From an uncultured Paraprevotella sp. (GTDB lineage Bacteria > Bacteroidota > Bacteroidia > Bacteroidales > Bacteroidaceae): a DNA stretch of 64,000 bases. The notes under the pieces were generated by a model that was not told the DNA's origin, searched no databases, and saw only the letters and a list, made by a program, of their open reading frames with translations. Both the position numbers and the translations under genes were made by a program. Shown here in pieces: positions 63,647-64,000 of the stretch (the first letter of the stretch is position 1; each line of letters opens with the position of its first letter). Where the stretch lies: positions 33,386 to 97,385 of the forward strand of contig CALUIV010000008.1 in NCBI GenBank assembly GCA_944320775.1, written 5' to 3'.

Positions 63647-64000
63647 TTATATTGCATATTGTAGCGATAGTTTCCTGTTTCTTACCGAAAGGCTGTCGGT
63701 GTATTGGCTCAACCTCTCGCTTTGTTCTTTCTGGCGGGCTATCACGTCACTGTTCAGCATATTGAGCATGGTGGTCGTTGCGGTCGGTTTCGCTTCTTCC
63801 TTTTTCCCGAACAGTCCTAAGAAGCCTGTCCGTTTCCTTTTTTTCGGTTCTTCTTGTGAACTTTTCAACGCAATGGCTGGCACTTGTCTTGCTATCTTTT
63901 CCTTTATCTCTTCTTGTTCGTATAGTACCAGCATGATTCTATTCAGCAATTTTTCCTTTTCAGCCAGCAGCTGGCATATGCTGTCTATACGCTCGCTGCG
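63647..64000 (-). CDS. Coiled-coil protein, 5' end outside window
   Basis: At least 117 residues; the frame is still open at the window edge (SERIDSICQLLAEKEKLLNR continues upstream). The sequence is rich in Lys, Glu and Gln with heptad-like spacing, interrupted by a basic loop (PKKRKRTGFLGLFGKKE). I recognise no family. It precedes HigA by 36 bp on the same strand. Confidence 0.65.
   Translation of the reverse strand, partial: RSERIDSICQLLAEKEKLLNRIMLVLYEQEEIKEKIARQVPAIALKSSQEEPKKRKRTGFLGLFGKKEEAKPTATTTMLNMLNSDVIARQKEQSERLSQYTDSLSVRNRKLSLQYAI

Overview
The window looks like chromosomal DNA of a carbohydrate-degrading member of the Bacteroidales. The evidence is: several promoters of the Bacteroidetes type (TTG or TTTG, a 19-20 bp spacer, TAnnTTTG); lineage-restricted families (BF3164-type lipoprotein, DUF5020, DUF4293, DUF3078); type A and type B C-terminal signals of the type IX secretion system (T9SS); and many secreted or lipoprotein glycosidases. 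I do not assign a genus.

Layout. 1-7.8 kb: the end of a glycoside hydrolase locus (GH2 cut by the window edge, GH43-like with discoidin and FnIII modules), an 850-bp AT-rich gene-free stretch with two palindromes, then three envelope proteins of unknown function. 7.9-8.5 kb: a five-gene tRNA operon on the minus strand (Val-Arg-Tyr-Gly-Asp) with a clear promoter and terminator. 8.6-23.3 kb: a C10 cysteine protease with T9SS tail plus a partner lipoprotein, DUF5020 protein, uvrB, bamD-rpoZ-DUF4293, a LysM/periplasmic-binding protein overlapping an outer-membrane barrel gene, a T9SS type B protein, uvrA and a ybaK-like deacylase. 23.4-39.4 kb: eleven same-strand, closely spaced genes that look like one operon headed by an IclR regulator. 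39.6-49.4 kb: GH95, GH35, a GH2 C-terminal remnant, a sulfatase and a GH3. 49.4-61.9 kb: an MFS transporter with an S9 peptidase, yidC, pyrG, a DUF3078 protein, engB, recR, a small membrane protein, a GT2 and a GNAT. 61.9-64 kb: a second tRNA-Asp, followed by a different, possibly mobile, region (PRTase-fusion protein, HigA without visible HigB, coiled-coil protein running off the end).

The most interesting unit is the 23.4-39.4 kb operon. It joins a cytoplasmic sugar pathway (cupin sugar isomerase, two-subunit DhaK/DhaL kinase without DhaM, an LsrF-like class I aldolase/thiolase, a VOC-fold protein) to an extracytoplasmic c-type cytochrome module: a beta-propeller/di-heme peroxidase-like protein with two CXXCH motifs, and a 1330-residue NPCBM/HzsA-like/SUMF1 protein with two more. 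It also carries its own ResB-CcsA cytochrome c synthetase, a six-hairpin glycosidase and a propeller lipoprotein. A TTGGAA-N5-TTCCAA palindrome just upstream of the IclR gene is a candidate operator. The substrate cannot be read from the sequence.

A second notable point is a 159-bp almost identical pair of segments in opposite orientation (7863-8021 and 61947-62105), each a tRNA-Asp gene with its terminator. The lone copy also carries a promoter very like that of the five-gene tRNA operon, as if it were that operon with the four middle tRNAs missing. The pair brackets about 54 kb and could support inversion; the right copy also marks the edge of the accessory region.
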